From the NCBI GenBank assembly GCA_937967615.1, contig CALCMJ010000008.1, positions 1-64,000 of the forward strand: DNA of 64,000 nucleotides, in the 5' to 3' direction. Numbering within the stretch: the stretch's first letter is position 1; the number at the start of each line of letters is the position of its first letter. This document shows, in pieces, positions 63,832-64,000 of the stretch. The stretch comes from an uncultured Saprospiraceae bacterium. GTDB lineage: Bacteria > Bacteroidota > Bacteroidia > Chitinophagales > Saprospiraceae. The translations under genes and the position numbers were made by a program. The notes beneath the pieces were generated by a model. It searched no databases. It saw only the letters and a list, made by a program, of their open reading frames with translations, and had not been told where the DNA came from.

Positions 63832-64000
63832 TTGAAGAAAACAGCATTGAATTCTTGGCACCACAGTCAAGGAGCAAAGATGGTCAGCTTTGCAGGTTAT
63901 GAAATGCCTATCAGTTACAAGAGTATATCCGAAGAACATTTAAATGTCAGAAAAGCTGTAGGCATTTTTGACGTTTCACATATGGGAGAATTTATTGTAA
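63832..64000 (+). CDS. gcvT: Aminomethyltransferase (glycine cleavage T protein), partial
   Basis: The first 56 codons lie in the window and the rest is cut by the edge. The sequence [20 protein letters not shown] followed by AGYEMPI and FDVSHMGEF is the start of GcvT, the folate-dependent T protein of the glycine cleavage complex. It starts at TTG 63832, 10 nt after the cyclophilin gene stop, so cotranscription is likely. Confidence 0.92.
   Translation, partial: MKKTALNSWHHSQGAKMVSFAGYEMPISYKSISEEHLNVRKAVGIFDVSHMGEFIV

Overview
The window looks like chromosome from a low-GC member of the Bacteroidota, most likely a marine or free-living Saprospiria/Flavobacteriia-type organism. Evidence: type IX secretion (T9SS) sorting domains of both type A and type B, three PorP/SprF or T9SS-linked membrane proteins, DUF6089 and DUF3078 outer-membrane proteins, gliding-type CHU_C domains, the -7 promoter motif TAnnTTTG characteristic of the phylum, and very few Shine-Dalgarno sequences. 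The genus cannot be fixed from the sequence alone.

Layout. 1-1998 (minus): a RiPP locus with a short precursor-like ORF, an E1-like/RRE leader-binding partner and a YcaO cyclodehydratase that runs off the left edge. 2138-8244: a 7TMR-DISM adenylate cyclase, a DUF6089 barrel, a remnant of nadA, a DinB-fold protein and a Kelch/GEVED T9SS cargo. 8241-11008 (minus): a tetrapyrrole-methylase-family methyltransferase coupled to methylmalonyl-CoA mutase. 11109-13958: a conserved protein of unknown function, an M15 peptidase lipoprotein and a thioredoxin-fold protein. 14128-20641 (minus): LpxD, DNA polymerase I, DUF3078 protein, mechanosensitive channel, small protein and ECF sigma factor. 20873-24784: M28 peptidase, hypoxanthine phosphoribosyltransferase, DEAD-box helicase and superoxide dismutase. 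25156-31128 (mostly minus): lipoprotein, two thioredoxin-fold proteins, HtpG, a hydrolase, and a DinB/TfoX pair. 31430-36979: two large surface/extracellular proteins. 37094-41389: an SH3-like protein and a sensor kinase/LytTR regulator pair. 41539-46636: a peptidase-propeller-Omp85 fusion and an M14 peptidase. 46645-52510: housekeeping genes (hemA, queG, AI-2E-type transporter, mnmG). 52560-58776: an unknown secreted protein, AtpZ-like and bactofilin genes, a SprF homologue, and a two-gene module encoding a cytosolic trypsin-like protease and an unknown partner. 58850-64000: a nearly cargo-free CHU_C protein with a PorP/SprF partner, a T9SS lipase-like hydrolase, a HEAT-cyclophilin lipoprotein and the start of gcvT.

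Most of the window is ordinary core chromosome. The parts most likely to be new biology are the RiPP locus at the left edge (a precursor-like ORF ending in a Cys/Thr/Ser-rich tail), the cytosolic HtrA-like protease with its translationally coupled partner (56324-58776), the sorting-domain-only mini-proteins, and a dispersed GC-rich intergenic element present twice (26931-27038 and 60164-60282). Several short orphan transcripts are suggested by strong terminators with no long gene in front of them. All functional calls rest on motif recognition by eye; no database search was run.
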